From Sphingobacterium arenae (GTDB lineage: Bacteria > Bacteroidota > Bacteroidia > Sphingobacteriales > Sphingobacteriaceae): DNA of 64,000 bases. Below, piece by piece: positions 17,918 to 28,573 of the stretch (the first letter of the stretch is position 1; the number at the start of each line of letters is the position of its first letter). A program made the position numbers and the translations under genes. Below the pieces are notes generated by a model. It worked only from the letters and a program-made list of their open reading frames with translations. It searched no databases and was not told where the DNA came from. The DNA is taken from positions 124,001 to 188,000 of the forward strand of contig NZ_JACNYK010000004.1 of assembly GCF_014692505.1 (NCBI RefSeq). The letters are read 5' to 3'.

Positions 17918-19363
17918 TTAAAGCACTTCGTCTGCTACATCCTCTCGAAAAGGAGCCTCCTCATCAAATTCGCCTTCCCATTTCGCTACGACAACTGTTG
18001 CCAAACAGTTACCAATTACATTGACTGAAGTACGTGCCATATCCATTAACTCATCGATACCCAGAATGGCAGCTATGACAAAAGTTGGTAACCCAAACTG
18101 ATCGGCTGTCGCTATGAGTACAATCAAAGAAGCTCGCGGTACGGCAGCCACGCCCTTGGAGGTTATCATCAAGGTAAAGGCAATTAGCAGCTGTTGGCCA
18201 ATAGTAAGTGGTATACCTGCGGCCTGGGCGACAAAAATAGAGGCTAGAGAAAGATAAAGAGATGTTCCATCCAGATTAAAACTATAACCCGTCGGGATAA
18301 CAAAAGAAACAATCTTACGCGGTACTCCAAATTTTTCCATAGCGTTCATCGCCTTCGGTAAAGCAGCATCAGAACTGGTCGTGGCAAACGCAATAGAAAC
18401 AGGCTCTTTAACCGCATTCATAAAACGTTTTACCGGTATCTTTAAAAATAGGGCAATCGGAAGCAAAACTCCTCCCAAGAAGAGTAATAACGCTAAATAC
18501 AGACTACCAAGAAGCATAAAGAGATTTTTCAGAATGTCTACCCCAAGATGTCCCACCGTATATGCCATAGCCGCCCCCACACCGACGGGCGCAAACAACA
18601 TGACGAGATTGGTAAATTTAAACATGGCTTCCGAAAGACTCTCTGTAAAATTGACTAGTGGTTTCCTTTTCTTCTCTTCTACTAATGCCAGCGCAATACC
18701 AAATATCACTCCAAATACGACAATTTGCAAAACCTGATTGTCGTAAACAGCCTTCACAATATTTTCAGGAAAGGTATCCCGTATAAACGCATTAAATTTA
18801 TAAACGCCGTGAACATTATTCGATATATGAGACATCGCTGTACTATCGGCCATATTCAAAGCAGCGGTTTTAGGAAGTTCTTCATGAGGCATATTTTCCA
18901 CATCGACACCTACACCTGCTTGGGTAATATTGATTACAATCAAACCAATAAATATAGCGCAAGTAGTTGCCGATACAAAGTATAGCATAGATTTCCATGC
19001 CATTCGTCCTACCGATTTTAAATCGGAATGACCAGCAATACCAAAAACCAAAGTGGCAAACAGAATGGGGCCAACAATGGTTTTCACTAACTTTATAAAA
19101 GCTTGTGATAAAGGTTGTAAAGCACGGGCAAAATTTGGAAAATCCAAACCAACAAATACACCAAGGATCAAGCAAGTTAATATCCAAGTCGTTAAATTTT
19201 TACGGACGATTGCATTTAGCGTCAAAACAGAGGCTACTATCCACCGAACTCCCATCATCACATTGGGATGGATAGCAAACCACTCAAACTCATAAATCAA
19301 GGTTAAAATAAGAGCAATCGAAACAGTAAATAGAGCAATAACAGCGACTTGTTTTTTTAGCAT
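17918..19363 (-). CDS. Dicarboxylate/amino acid:cation symporter (DAACS family)
   Basis: A protein of 481 residues with 8-10 hydrophobic segments. The family signatures are present: the serine-rich re-entrant loop ATTSSDAALPKAM, the SFNLDGTSLYLSLASIF helix and GIDELMDMARTSVNVIGN, where a conserved Asp and Asn coordinate substrate and sodium. It imports C4-dicarboxylates, glutamate or aspartate with Na+ or H+. The start is the ATG at 19363 (MLKKQVAVIAL); the frame stays open to 19435, but that part runs into the terminator hairpin of the ferredoxin gene. It is transcribed alone. The exact substrate cannot be assigned. Confidence 0.92.
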   Translation of the reverse strand: MLKKQVAVIALFTVSIALILTLIYEFEWFAIHPNVMMGVRWIVASVLTLNAIVRKNLTTWILTCLILGVFVGLDFPNFARALQPLSQAFIKLVKTIVGPILFATLVFGIAGHSDLKSVGRMAWKSMLYFVSATTCAIFIGLIVINITQAGVGVDVENMPHEELPKTAALNMADSTAMSHISNNVHGVYKFNAFIRDTFPENIVKAVYDNQVLQIVVFGVIFGIALALVEEKKRKPLVNFTESLSEAMFKFTNLVMLFAPVGVGAAMAYTVGHLGVDILKNLFMLLGSLYLALLLFLGGVLLPIALFLKIPVKRFMNAVKEPVSIAFATTSSDAALPKAMNAMEKFGVPRKIVSFVIPTGYSFNLDGTSLYLSLASIFVAQAAGIPLTIGQQLLIAFTLMITSKGVAAVPRASLIVLIATADQFGLPTFVIAAILGIDELMDMARTSVNVIGNCLATVVVAKWEGEFDEEAPFREDVADEVL

Positions 19364-19430
19364 TTGGTTTAAAATTTTGTCTTTGACAGAAGCAAAAGTA
19401 TAAAAATTGCACTGTATACCAAACAAAAAA

Positions 19431-19458
19431 AGCATTGCCTTCTAGGCAATGCTTTTTA
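19431..19458 (-). terminator. Intrinsic terminator of the ferredoxin gene
   Basis: A perfect 9-base stem AGCATTGCC/GGCAATGCT with a 5-base loop lies about 26 bases after the ferredoxin stop. It is flanked by an A-run and a T-run, so it could end transcription in either direction. The minus strand ends in a long T tract. Confidence 0.8.
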
Positions 19459-19483
19459 ATATTATTACAAATAATTCTTTCTT

Positions 19484-19834
19484 TTACTCAGCGTGAAGCC
19501 ATGCCTTCTTAGCCAAAAGCTCTTCTTCCGTTTCTACGACTTCTTCATCTTCCACACAACAGTCTACCGGACAAACCGCCGCACATTGTGGTTCGTCATG
19601 AAAACCTTTACATTCCGTACACTTGTCAGAAACGATGTAATATACTTCATTGGAAATGGCTTCTTGGGATTCATTAGCATCCAATGTTACCCCATCTCCA
19701 AAATCAATCACACCATCCAAAGCAGTTCCTTCTGAAAATTTCCAAGTTACCCCTGCATCATATATAGCGTTGTTCGGGCATTCTGGTTCGCATGCTCCGC
19801 AATTTATACACTCGTCTGTAATTTTAATTGCCAT
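19484..19834 (-). CDS. 2[4Fe-4S] ferredoxin with long inter-cluster insertion
   Basis: A protein of 116 residues. The first cluster motif CINCGACEPECP is at about 11-22 and the second CTECKGFHDEPQCAAVCPVDC at about 74-94, giving eight cluster-ligating cysteines. The two motifs are separated by a long acidic segment, and the C-terminus is also acidic. It is a low-potential electron carrier of the cytoplasm. The divergently transcribed neighbour encodes a LuxC-type acyl-CoA reductase, a conserved pairing in Bacteroidota as I recall it. Possible -7 elements lie upstream (TAACTTTG on the minus strand at 19893-19900, with TTTG 21 bases further). Confidence 0.92.
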   Translation of the reverse strand: MAIKITDECINCGACEPECPNNAIYDAGVTWKFSEGTALDGVIDFGDGVTLDANESQEAISNEVYYIVSDKCTECKGFHDEPQCAAVCPVDCCVEDEEVVETEEELLAKKAWLHAE

Positions 19835-19892
19835 TTATCACCTCACAATTATAATAAATAAACTAATTTTGTCTCGTCCTAAAATAATACTA

Positions 19893-19925
19893 CAAAGTTA
19901 GTAGTTATTTCGAAAGACACGCAAA
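19893..19925 (-). promoter_or_regulatory. Ferredoxin gene promoter
   Basis: The minus strand carries TAACTTTG at 19893-19900 (exact TAnnTTTG) and TTTG at 19922-19925 with a 21-base spacer. The leader to the start codon is about 50 bases. Confidence 0.5.
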
Positions 19926-19968
19926 GATACTTCAAAAAAAAATCAGAAAGATTCTAAATTAAAAGATT

Positions 19969-20982
19969 TTGACACAGAAACAACGAATAGATGCCTTCGT
20001 AGCGCTAGGTAAGTTACTTACTTCAGATGGAGAAAAGATAGAGCGGGTATTACGGCAAGCATCCATCAAAAATCCCTGGTATACCCTAGACAACACCCGA
20101 AAACAGCTTCAGGCGTTGTCGTTGAATTTAACAACAGAACAACTCACGAATTGGGTAACGTCTTACCCGATCGTACAATCCAATAAAACTGTCGGTCTTA
20201 TATTGGCGGGGAATATACCCTTAGTCGGTTTCCATGACATTCTTTGCGTACTTATTGGGGGGTTTCATGCACAGATTAAATTATCTTCAGACGATGCCGG
20301 ACTAACGACGTTTGTACTTGATGAGCTTATTACAATAGAGCCTGCATTTGCAGAGAAAATACAGATCGTAGATCGATTGCAACAATATGATTTGATTATT
20401 GCCACCGGCAGCGACAACAGCTCGCGCTATTTCGATTATTACTTTGGAAAAAAGCCTCACATTATTCGTAAAAATCGAAATTCCATTGCCATTCTCACAG
20501 GCACGGAATCTCCCGAACAATTAAAAGCATTGGGAGCTGATATTTTTGATTATTTTGGACTCGGGTGCCGCTCCGTTTCAAAACTATATATCCCTCGTGG
20601 TTATGATTTCAATTTATTCTTTGAAGCAATCGAGGACTTTAACGCCGTTAAAGAGCATAATAAATATGCTAATAATTATGACTATAACAAATCTATTTAT
20701 TTAATTAATGGTGACAAACATCTTGACAATGGTTTTCTGTTGCTCAAAGAAGATGTAAGATTAGCATCTCCATTGGCTACGGTGTTTTATGAAGAATATG
20801 AGCAGCTCTCTCAAACCGTTGCCCAGTTGAAAATGCAAACAGACAAAATACAATGTATTGTTACCGAATCCACAATAGAAACCAACATTCCTACGTTTCC
20901 TTTAGGGGATAGTCAATGCCCTGCTTTAACGGACTATGCTGACAGCGTGGATGTAATGGCGTTTCTTTCAGAAAAAAAATGA
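19969..20982 (+). CDS. LuxC-type acyl-CoA reductase
   Basis: A protein of 337 residues matching the LuxC/acyl-CoA reductase family. The nucleotide-binding segment VGLILAGNIPLVGFHD (about 75-90) and the catalytic-cysteine region DYFGLGCRSVSKLYIPRGYD (about 196-215, Cys in GLGCRS) are clear. Members reduce acyl-CoA or acyl-enzyme to aldehyde with NADPH. The start is a TTG at 19969 because no in-frame ATG precedes the conserved region and a stop codon lies three codons upstream. It heads a tight row with the 68-residue protein (10 bases) and the FtsE-like ATPase (5 bases). The natural substrate in Bacteroidota is unknown. Confidence 0.87.
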   Translation: MTQKQRIDAFVALGKLLTSDGEKIERVLRQASIKNPWYTLDNTRKQLQALSLNLTTEQLTNWVTSYPIVQSNKTVGLILAGNIPLVGFHDILCVLIGGFHAQIKLSSDDAGLTTFVLDELITIEPAFAEKIQIVDRLQQYDLIIATGSDNSSRYFDYYFGKKPHIIRKNRNSIAILTGTESPEQLKALGADIFDYFGLGCRSVSKLYIPRGYDFNLFFEAIEDFNAVKEHNKYANNYDYNKSIYLINGDKHLDNGFLLLKEDVRLASPLATVFYEEYEQLSQTVAQLKMQTDKIQCIVTESTIETNIPTFPLGDSQCPALTDYADSVDVMAFLSEKK

Positions 20983-20992
20983 TAACTTTGTT

Positions 20993-21199
20993 ATGATGTA
21001 TGTTATAAAAGTAAGAGGTGTAGCTAAAATTCCCGATTATGTCCAATTGCGGGACGAGACTTTTACCTTGTTGGCATATTTCCGAGTAGATAGACCAGAC
21101 AAATCTCTAGAAAAGATAGGGTTAGGTGACAAAACCGACTATATTATGCAAATTGTTGCGGAAATGCCTTTCGGCCAAATAAAAAAAATAGACGTATAA
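20993..21199 (+). CDS. Conserved small hypothetical protein (68 aa)
   Basis: A short soluble protein of mixed alpha/beta character, beginning MMYVIKVRGVAKIPDYVQLR and containing YFRVDRPDKSLEKIGL. No motif or membrane segment allows a function to be named. It lies 10 bases after the acyl-CoA reductase and 5 bases before the FtsE-like gene, so all three are probably co-transcribed. The two adjacent ATGs at 20993 and 20996 are both possible starts. Its size, position and codon use support a real gene. Confidence 0.7.
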   Translation: MMYVIKVRGVAKIPDYVQLRDETFTLLAYFRVDRPDKSLEKIGLGDKTDYIMQIVAEMPFGQIKKIDV

Positions 21200-21204
21200 A
21201 CAGT

Positions 21205-21891
21205 ATGACAACAGCAAACAATACAGTTATTAAGTTAAAAAACGTAGATATATATCAACAAAAACATTTGGTGTTATCCCATGTCAATCTCGATATTAAC
21301 CAAGGAGAATTCATCTATTTAATTGGTCAATCAGGAACAGGGAAAAGCAGTTTGTTGAAAATAATATATGGCGACCTTTACATTACCAGCGGTGAAGGAA
21401 TGGTGGCAGGTTTTGATCTTAAAAAGCTCCATGAAAACGACGTTCCTTATCTTCGACGAAAACTGGGTATTGTCTTTCAGGATTTCCATTTATTAAATGA
21501 TCGAACGGTAGAAAAAAATCTAGAATTTGCGCTGAAAGCCACAGGATGGACGGACAGGGGCTTGATAGAAAACCGGATGTTGGATGTTCTTGAAAAAGTA
21601 GGTTTACGATCGAAATTACGTAAAATGCCCCACGAACTATCGGGGGGCGAGCAACAACGGGTGGTCATCGCCCGGGCCTTGTTGAACAATCCAGAAATTA
21701 TCTTGGCTGATGAACCAACAGGCAATCTTGACCCGGCCACATCGGAAGAAATCGTGCTTTTATTAAGAGATATTGCTGCCTCGGGAACTGCTGTACTGAT
21801 GGCAACCCACGATTACCAAATTATTAAAAATATGCCGGCGCGCATTATCAAGACTGCGGATACGGCTTTATATGATAATGTAGCGTTATAA
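21205..21891 (+). CDS. ftsE: FtsE-like ABC transporter ATP-binding protein
   Basis: A protein of 228 residues with a complete ABC ATPase: Walker A GQSGTGKSS (about 41-49), Q-loop FQDFHLL, signature LSGGEQQR (about 144-151), Walker B IILADEP (about 165-171) and the switch His in MATHDYQI. The size and sequence fit FtsE, which with the membrane protein FtsX activates peptidoglycan hydrolases at the septum. No ftsX lies next to it; a separate location is plausible in this phylum. Small ABC ATPases of the LolD/MacB type are similar, so the symbol is likely but not certain. Confidence 0.8.
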   Translation: MTTANNTVIKLKNVDIYQQKHLVLSHVNLDINQGEFIYLIGQSGTGKSSLLKIIYGDLYITSGEGMVAGFDLKKLHENDVPYLRRKLGIVFQDFHLLNDRTVEKNLEFALKATGWTDRGLIENRMLDVLEKVGLRSKLRKMPHELSGGEQQRVVIARALLNNPEIILADEPTGNLDPATSEEIVLLLRDIAASGTAVLMATHDYQIIKNMPARIIKTADTALYDNVAL

Positions 21892-21916
21892 ACTGCCGCA
21901 CTGACAGAACATCACG

Positions 21917-21968
21917 AAACCGACATTTTGATAGTTTATTTTCAAATAGACTGACAGGGTGTCGGTTT
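21917..21968 (+). terminator. Long-loop inverted repeat after ftsE, overlapping the grpE control region
   Basis: Perfect 9-base arms AAACCGACA and TGTCGGTTT enclose a 34-base loop and are followed by TCTTTG. It could end the ftsE transcript. The second arm also forms the CTGACA-GGG-TGTCGG inverted repeat described for the grpE promoter, so the role may be regulatory instead. Confidence 0.4.
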
Positions 21969-21992
21969 TCTTTGTGTTGGCAATATTATTGA
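21951..21992 (+). promoter_or_regulatory. Sigma-54-like promoter and upstream inverted repeat of grpE-dnaJ
   Basis: TTGGCA, six bases, then TTGA (21977-21992) matches the sigma-54 -24/-12 pattern except for the last base. An imperfect inverted repeat CTGACA-GGG-TGTCGG lies 11 bases upstream (21951-21965). Similar arrangements stand before htpG and the gene at 25615. The leader to grpE is about 40 bases. Assignment to RpoN is inference. Confidence 0.45.
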
Positions 21993-22032
21993 GCATCAGC
22001 AAAAGGATATTAATGTAGGCTATAATATAGAT

Positions 22033-22575
22033 ATGATGAACGAACAGGAAAACAATATTCAAGACGAAAATTTGGCGTCCGTTGACCCCACTTTGGAGGA
22101 AAATGCTGCCCCATCTGAAGAAACAACAGAAGAACGTTTACAACAAGAATTAGCGACTGCGAACGACAAATATACGCGCCTGTTTGCTGAATTCGACAAT
22201 TATAAGAAAAGGACATCTAAAGAACGAGTAGAGCTTATACAGTCTGCCAGCAAAGATGTTCTCGCTAAACTTTTACCCATTTTAGATGATTTAGACCGAG
22301 CTTTGGCAGCCATGGAAACGGCCCAAGATATCGTCTCGGTGAAAGAAGGTATCGAACTGGTAAGTCACAAGTTTAGAAAGACGTTGGTAAATGAAGGGTT
22401 AAAAGAAATGGAAAATCTCATCGGTCAGCCTTTTGATGCGGAATATCAAGAAGCTATTACCGCCATCCCTGCACCGTCAGAAGAATTAAAAAATAAGGTT
22501 ATAGATGTAGTGGAAAAAGGTTACTTTCTCAACGATAAAGTAATTCGTTTCGCAAAGGTGGTAATAGGTCAATAA
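22033..22575 (+). CDS. grpE: GrpE nucleotide exchange factor
   Basis: A protein of 180 residues. An acidic, disordered N-terminus (1-35) is followed by a long coiled-coil helix (about 36-95, with [21 protein letters not shown]) and a C-terminal beta domain ([19 protein letters not shown]). GrpE releases ADP from DnaK so that the chaperone can rebind ATP. It is followed after 4 bases by dnaJ; dnaK itself is not in the window. Two adjacent ATGs (22033, 22036) could start it. Expression is probably heat-induced, given the shared upstream element. Confidence 0.97.
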   Translation: MMNEQENNIQDENLASVDPTLEENAAPSEETTEERLQQELATANDKYTRLFAEFDNYKKRTSKERVELIQSASKDVLAKLLPILDDLDRALAAMETAQDIVSVKEGIELVSHKFRKTLVNEGLKEMENLIGQPFDAEYQEAITAIPAPSEELKNKVIDVVEKGYFLNDKVIRFAKVVIGQ

Positions 22576-22579
22576 GAAG

Positions 22580-23728
22580 ATGGCTAAGAGAGATTATTAC
22601 GATATATTAGGGGTTTCAAAGTCTGCGGATGCGGCTGAAATCAAGTCTGCATATCGCAAACTGGCGATAAAATACCACCCCGATAAAAATCCGGATGACA
22701 AGGAGGCAGAAGAGAAATTTAAAGAAGCCGCAGAAGCCTATGAAGTACTAAGCAATACGGAAAAACGACAGCGGTATGATCAATTTGGTCATGCGGGGAA
22801 TGCAGCTTCCGGCTTTGGTGGCGGAGGCATGAATATGGAAGATATCTTCAGTCAGTTTGGCGATATCTTCGGTGGAGGACATCCTTTCGAGAGTTTCTTT
22901 GGCGGCGGAAGCCGCAGTGGAGGAGGCCGACGTGTGCAGCGGGGAACCAATCTTCGTATTAAGGTGAAACTTACTTTAGAAGAAGTTGCCAAAGGTGTAG
23001 AAAAGAAAGTTAAGGTAAACAAACAAGTACAATGTCATACCTGTGGTGGTACGGGAGCGAAAGATAAGTCATCTTACCACACGTGTAAGACTTGTGGTGG
23101 TGCGGGATCTGTTAGACGTGTGACCAACACAATCTTGGGGCAAATGCAAACAACAAGCACCTGCCCTACTTGTAATGGTGAAGGTGTTGAAATCACATCT
23201 AAGTGCACTACTTGCCGCGGTGAGGGTTTAGAAAGAGGAGAAGAAACAATCGCGATCAACATCCCCGCTGGGGTAAGCGAAGGCATGCAATTGTCTATGA
23301 GTGGAAAAGGGAACGCAGCCCCAAGGGGTGGTATTCCGGGAGATTTGATCATCCTTATCGAAGAGATACCACACGAAACGTTGAAACGCGATGGCATCAA
23401 TGTAATTTATGATTTATACATTAACTTTGCAGATGCGGCGCTTGGTACTAGTGTTGAAATACCAACTATTGATGGAAAAGCGAAAATAAAGATTGACCCT
23501 GGAACACAAGGCGGAAAAATTCTGCGTTTAAAAGGTAAAGGTGTGCCGGAAGTAAACTCTTACCATAAAGGAGATCAATTGGTATATGTTAATGTTTGGA
23601 CGCCTAAGGCCGTTTCTCCAGAGGAGCGCTCTGTACTGGAAAAACTAAAAGCGTCGGCAAACTTTAAGCCCCAACCGGGTAAAAGTGAAAAGTCGTTCTT
23701 CGAGCGAATCAAAGAATATTTTGAATAA
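22580..23728 (+). CDS. dnaJ: DnaJ co-chaperone (Hsp40, class A)
   Basis: A protein of 382 residues with all class A regions: a J domain (about 4-70) with the HPD tripeptide in KYHPDKNP that triggers DnaK ATP hydrolysis; a Gly/Phe-rich linker (about 75-125); four CxxCxGxG zinc repeats ([32 protein letters not shown], about 155-220); and a C-terminal client-binding domain. It delivers unfolded proteins to DnaK. It forms an operon with grpE and is followed by a terminator hairpin. Confidence 0.97.
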   Translation: MAKRDYYDILGVSKSADAAEIKSAYRKLAIKYHPDKNPDDKEAEEKFKEAAEAYEVLSNTEKRQRYDQFGHAGNAASGFGGGGMNMEDIFSQFGDIFGGGHPFESFFGGGSRSGGGRRVQRGTNLRIKVKLTLEEVAKGVEKKVKVNKQVQCHTCGGTGAKDKSSYHTCKTCGGAGSVRRVTNTILGQMQTTSTCPTCNGEGVEITSKCTTCRGEGLERGEETIAINIPAGVSEGMQLSMSGKGNAAPRGGIPGDLIILIEEIPHETLKRDGINVIYDLYINFADAALGTSVEIPTIDGKAKIKIDPGTQGGKILRLKGKGVPEVNSYHKGDQLVYVNVWTPKAVSPEERSVLEKLKASANFKPQPGKSEKSFFERIKEYFE

Positions 23729-23751
23729 ATAAATTTTCTTTTTTTAAGTAG

Positions 23752-23777
23752 AACCTCGGATGAATTCCGGGGTTTTT
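23752..23777 (+). terminator. Intrinsic terminator of grpE-dnaJ
   Basis: A 9-base stem (AACCTCGGA with TCCGGGGTT, one G-T pair) and 5-base loop are followed by TTTTTC, 24 bases after the dnaJ stop. Confidence 0.7.
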
Positions 23778-23865
23778 CTTTATATTATAGTAAGGGATCG
23801 AATAGGGTTTGTTATGAAATGGAACAAAAACGTATGTAGATTGTTCAAAATACAAAGTATTACAT

Positions 23866-24609
23866 ATGATAACAACACCGGAACAAAAGCAAGCATCGGA
23901 AGCATTTTATCGAGATGCCCTCCAATTACTTCGTGACAGCGAATGCCAATTTATGTTGGGCGGAGCTTTTGCGATGTTCCACTATACGGGCATATTCCGC
24001 GACACGAAAGATTTAGATATCTTTTGTAAGAGTAGCGAATACCCTAAAATATTGAAATATTTCGCCGCGCAAGGTTATGAGACCCAATTAACCGACGCCC
24101 GCTGGCTCGCAAAAGTTTTTCATGGTGAATATTTCATCGACATCATTTTTGATACTGCCAGTAATATTTGCACAGTAGATGATTCTTGGCATGAAAGAGC
24201 GTCGACAGGTACATTTGCAGATGTACCTGTACAATTTATACCGGTAGAAGAACTAATTTGGTGTAAAATATACGTACAGAATCGGGAAAGGAATGACAAT
24301 GCAGACATCAACCACATCCTTTTAAAATACGGTAAAAACGTAGATTGGGAACTGTTATTACAACGTTTGAGTCCGCACTGGCACTTATTGTTAGCGCAGC
24401 TTCTGATTTTTCAGTTTGTATATCCAGCAGATTATCGCGATATCATCCCCAAATGGCTTTTCGACGAGCTTATGGCTCGCGCAGCTGAACAATATGATCT
24501 TCCGCCTCCATTAGAAAAGGTGTGCCGAGGTCCACTAATTGATCAAACACAGTATCAAGTAGATATCAAGGAATGGGATTATAAATCTTATACGATAACG
24601 ACAATTTAA
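23866..24609 (+). CDS. Nucleotidyltransferase-fold protein
   Basis: A protein of 247 residues. The N-terminal half resembles a minimal nucleotidyltransferase: GGAFAMFHYTGIFRDTKDLDIF (about 27-48) contains the G-G and D-x-D metal-binding residues of a Pol-beta fold, and YFIDIIFDTA supplies a possible third Asp. Families of this kind adenylylate proteins or antibiotics, or are inactive sensors. It ends 4 bases before the metallophosphoesterase gene, so the two are co-expressed. The substrate is unknown. It is preceded by an ordinary AT-rich promoter region after the dnaJ terminator. Confidence 0.72.
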   Translation: MITTPEQKQASEAFYRDALQLLRDSECQFMLGGAFAMFHYTGIFRDTKDLDIFCKSSEYPKILKYFAAQGYETQLTDARWLAKVFHGEYFIDIIFDTASNICTVDDSWHERASTGTFADVPVQFIPVEELIWCKIYVQNRERNDNADINHILLKYGKNVDWELLLQRLSPHWHLLLAQLLIFQFVYPADYRDIIPKWLFDELMARAAEQYDLPPPLEKVCRGPLIDQTQYQVDIKEWDYKSYTITTI

Positions 24610-24613
24610 TAGC

Positions 24614-25348
24614 ATGAGGGATAAAAAAACAACAATTGCTGCTATGGCTGATATTCATACTAAAATAACCGACCATGGCAGTTTGCGAGCAACCTTTGAA
24701 AAAGCATCCGAAGAAGCAGATGTTTTGCTTATATGTGGTGACCTGACAGATACCGGCGATGAGGACGAAGCAAAGATTCTCGGCGAACAATTGGATATCT
24801 TAAGAATTCCGGTAATCGGCGTTTTAGGAAACCATGATTATGAAAAGGGACGGCAAAAAATTATTAAGCAAATTCTCTCGGAACATAATATGATAATTTT
24901 AGACGGTGAATCTACTGTGGCCGAGAACGTGGGGTTTGCGGGTGTAAAAGGATTTGGTGGAGGATTTGACCAATATATGCTTTCCATATTTGGAGAGGAT
25001 ATGATGAAGCAATACGTACACGAGGTCGTCCATGAATCGCTACAATTAGATCGTGCTCTTACGCGACTGGAACAAGAGCATCCTGAGTTGCCCAAAGTCG
25101 CGATTTTACATTACGCTCCTATTAAAGAGACGATCGAAGGAGAACCGGAGCAATTGTTTCCTTTTTTAGGATCCACTCACCTTGTAGAACCACTTATCCG
25201 ACGTCAGGTTTCTGCGGCTTTTCATGGACATGCCCATTCAGGCAAATTATACGGATCTACGACGACCAAGATACCTGTATATAACGTAGCACTCCCCGTC
25301 TTAAGAAAAGAACACCTGGACGCTTCATATTTGCTTGTCGAGGTATAG
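24614..25348 (+). CDS. Calcineurin-like metallophosphoesterase
   Basis: A protein of 244 residues with the full metallophosphoesterase signature: ADIH (about 11-14), GDLTDTGD (about 42-49), GNHDY (about 76-80), a histidine in ILHYAP and GHAHSG (about 208-213). These residues bind two metal ions. No signal peptide is present, so it acts in the cytoplasm. It follows the nucleotidyltransferase-like gene after 4 bases; such a pair suggests addition and removal of a nucleotidyl or phosphate group on a common target, but this is conjecture. Confidence 0.88.
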   Translation: MRDKKTTIAAMADIHTKITDHGSLRATFEKASEEADVLLICGDLTDTGDEDEAKILGEQLDILRIPVIGVLGNHDYEKGRQKIIKQILSEHNMIILDGESTVAENVGFAGVKGFGGGFDQYMLSIFGEDMMKQYVHEVVHESLQLDRALTRLEQEHPELPKVAILHYAPIKETIEGEPEQLFPFLGSTHLVEPLIRRQVSAAFHGHAHSGKLYGSTTTKIPVYNVALPVLRKEHLDASYLLVEV

Positions 25349-25520
25349 GCTTGCAGACGTAACTTCTGCCATTATTACACTGCCAATATAGCTTCTTTCT
25401 GCCAAATCGCCCTACGACACGCTGTGTCACACGCTCTAAAAATATTCTATTAACAATAATTTAATATTTAATTAAAACTAACTTCATTAAAATCAACTGG
25501 TTGTACAAACAAACAATTCG
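25349..25520. other. Intergenic region before the outer-membrane barrel gene
   Basis: The 266-base gap 25349-25614 holds no convincing ORF. Its first part is unremarkable; its last 95 bases carry the sigma-54-like element listed separately. I see no terminator hairpin after the phosphoesterase gene. Confidence 0.5.
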
Positions 25521-25556
25521 GTGACATTTTTGGTGATCGACTGGCACATCTATTGA
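25521..25556 (+). promoter_or_regulatory. Sigma-54-like promoter with upstream GACA motif before the barrel gene
   Basis: TGGCA, six bases, TTGA (25542-25556) fits the -24/-12 pattern. GTGACATTTTTGGTGATC lies just upstream, reminiscent of the inverted GACA/TGTC repeat at grpE. The distance to the start codon at 25615 is 58 bases. Confidence 0.42.
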
Positions 25557-25614
25557 ATAAACTGAATTAAATTGACGAAAAGTCAAATTAAAAAAACAAA
25601 TTAAATTAAATAAC

Positions 25615-26199
25615 ATGAAAAAGTTTTATCTAACATTGGCGGCGGTAGCAGCCTTAACATTTGCTTCACAAGCACAGACTGAAAAAGGTAAATTTGTTGT
25701 TGGAGGAGGATTGGGATTCGATACTGAATCTGTCAAAGATGCCGACGATAAGTCTACTAGTTTCAACATCATGCCTTCAGCAGGCTATTTCGTTGCCGAC
25801 AATATTGCAGTAGGCTTGGGTCTAGGTTATCAATGGAATAAGGTTGAAGACGGAACAGATGACGCTACAACAGGATTGTTTGCTGTTGCTCCTTTTGGTA
25901 GATGGTATTCAGCAAATGGTCCGGTAAGATTCTTCGGACAGCTTTCTGTGCCTATGGGATGGGGTAATATGAAAGAAAATGGTGACAAAGTAGCTGATGT
26001 TTCTAGCTATGGTGTAGAATTAGCTCCAGGCATCGCGTATTTCCCTACATCAAAAATTGGATTAGAGTTTAAAGTAAGAGGTTTATATTATAACTCTAGC
26101 AATGTGGAGCCGACAGGTGGAACAAAAACTACAGTGAACACTTTCGGTTTAAATGCGAACTCATTAGCTCCAACAGTAGGTGTACAATTTTATTTCTAA
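25615..26199 (+). CDS. Outer-membrane beta-barrel protein
   Basis: A protein of 194 residues. Signal peptide 1-20 (ending SQAQ) precedes about eight amphipathic strands with alternating aromatic residues (KFVVGGGLGFD, IAVGLGLGYQWNKV, RFFGQLSVPMGWG, LEFKVRGLYYN) and ends in VGVQFYF, the aromatic C-terminus required for BAM insertion. It resembles the OmpX/OmpA-barrel porin family. It is monocistronic, lies before a bidirectional terminator, and has a promoter element like those of grpE and htpG, so it may respond to envelope or heat stress. No ligand can be predicted. Confidence 0.88.
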   Translation: MKKFYLTLAAVAALTFASQAQTEKGKFVVGGGLGFDTESVKDADDKSTSFNIMPSAGYFVADNIAVGLGLGYQWNKVEDGTDDATTGLFAVAPFGRWYSANGPVRFFGQLSVPMGWGNMKENGDKVADVSSYGVELAPGIAYFPTSKIGLEFKVRGLYYNSSNVEPTGGTKTTVNTFGLNANSLAPTVGVQFYF

Positions 26200-26229
26200 T
26201 AAATAAAATTGTAACAACACATATATGGA

Positions 26230-26262
26230 AAGAGCCAGTCTTTACGACCGGCTCTTTTTTTA
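26230..26262. terminator. Bidirectional terminator between the barrel gene and icd
   Basis: Arms AGAGCC-A-GTC and GAC-C-GGCTCT (one mismatch) around a 5-base loop, then TTTTTTT on the plus strand. It lies between two convergent genes. Confidence 0.75.
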
Positions 26263-26265
26263 TAT

Positions 26266-28485
<2,220 letters not shown>

Positions 28486-28573
28486 CTATTGAAATAAAAA
28501 TTCGCCTAAAGATACGTATTTGAATGCAAAATTGGAAGTACGCGTTATCCCTAAACTCTTCCTTAATTTCTGG

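Noticed and set aside
19364..19435. N-terminal extension of the dicarboxylate symporter
   Set aside because: It would start inside the ferredoxin terminator hairpin and adds a segment not expected in this family; the ATG at 19363 gives the usual N-terminus.
20983..20990. TAACTTTG just before the 68-residue gene as a promoter
   Set aside because: It has no -33 partner and lies 2 bases from the start codon within a tight gene row; probably chance.
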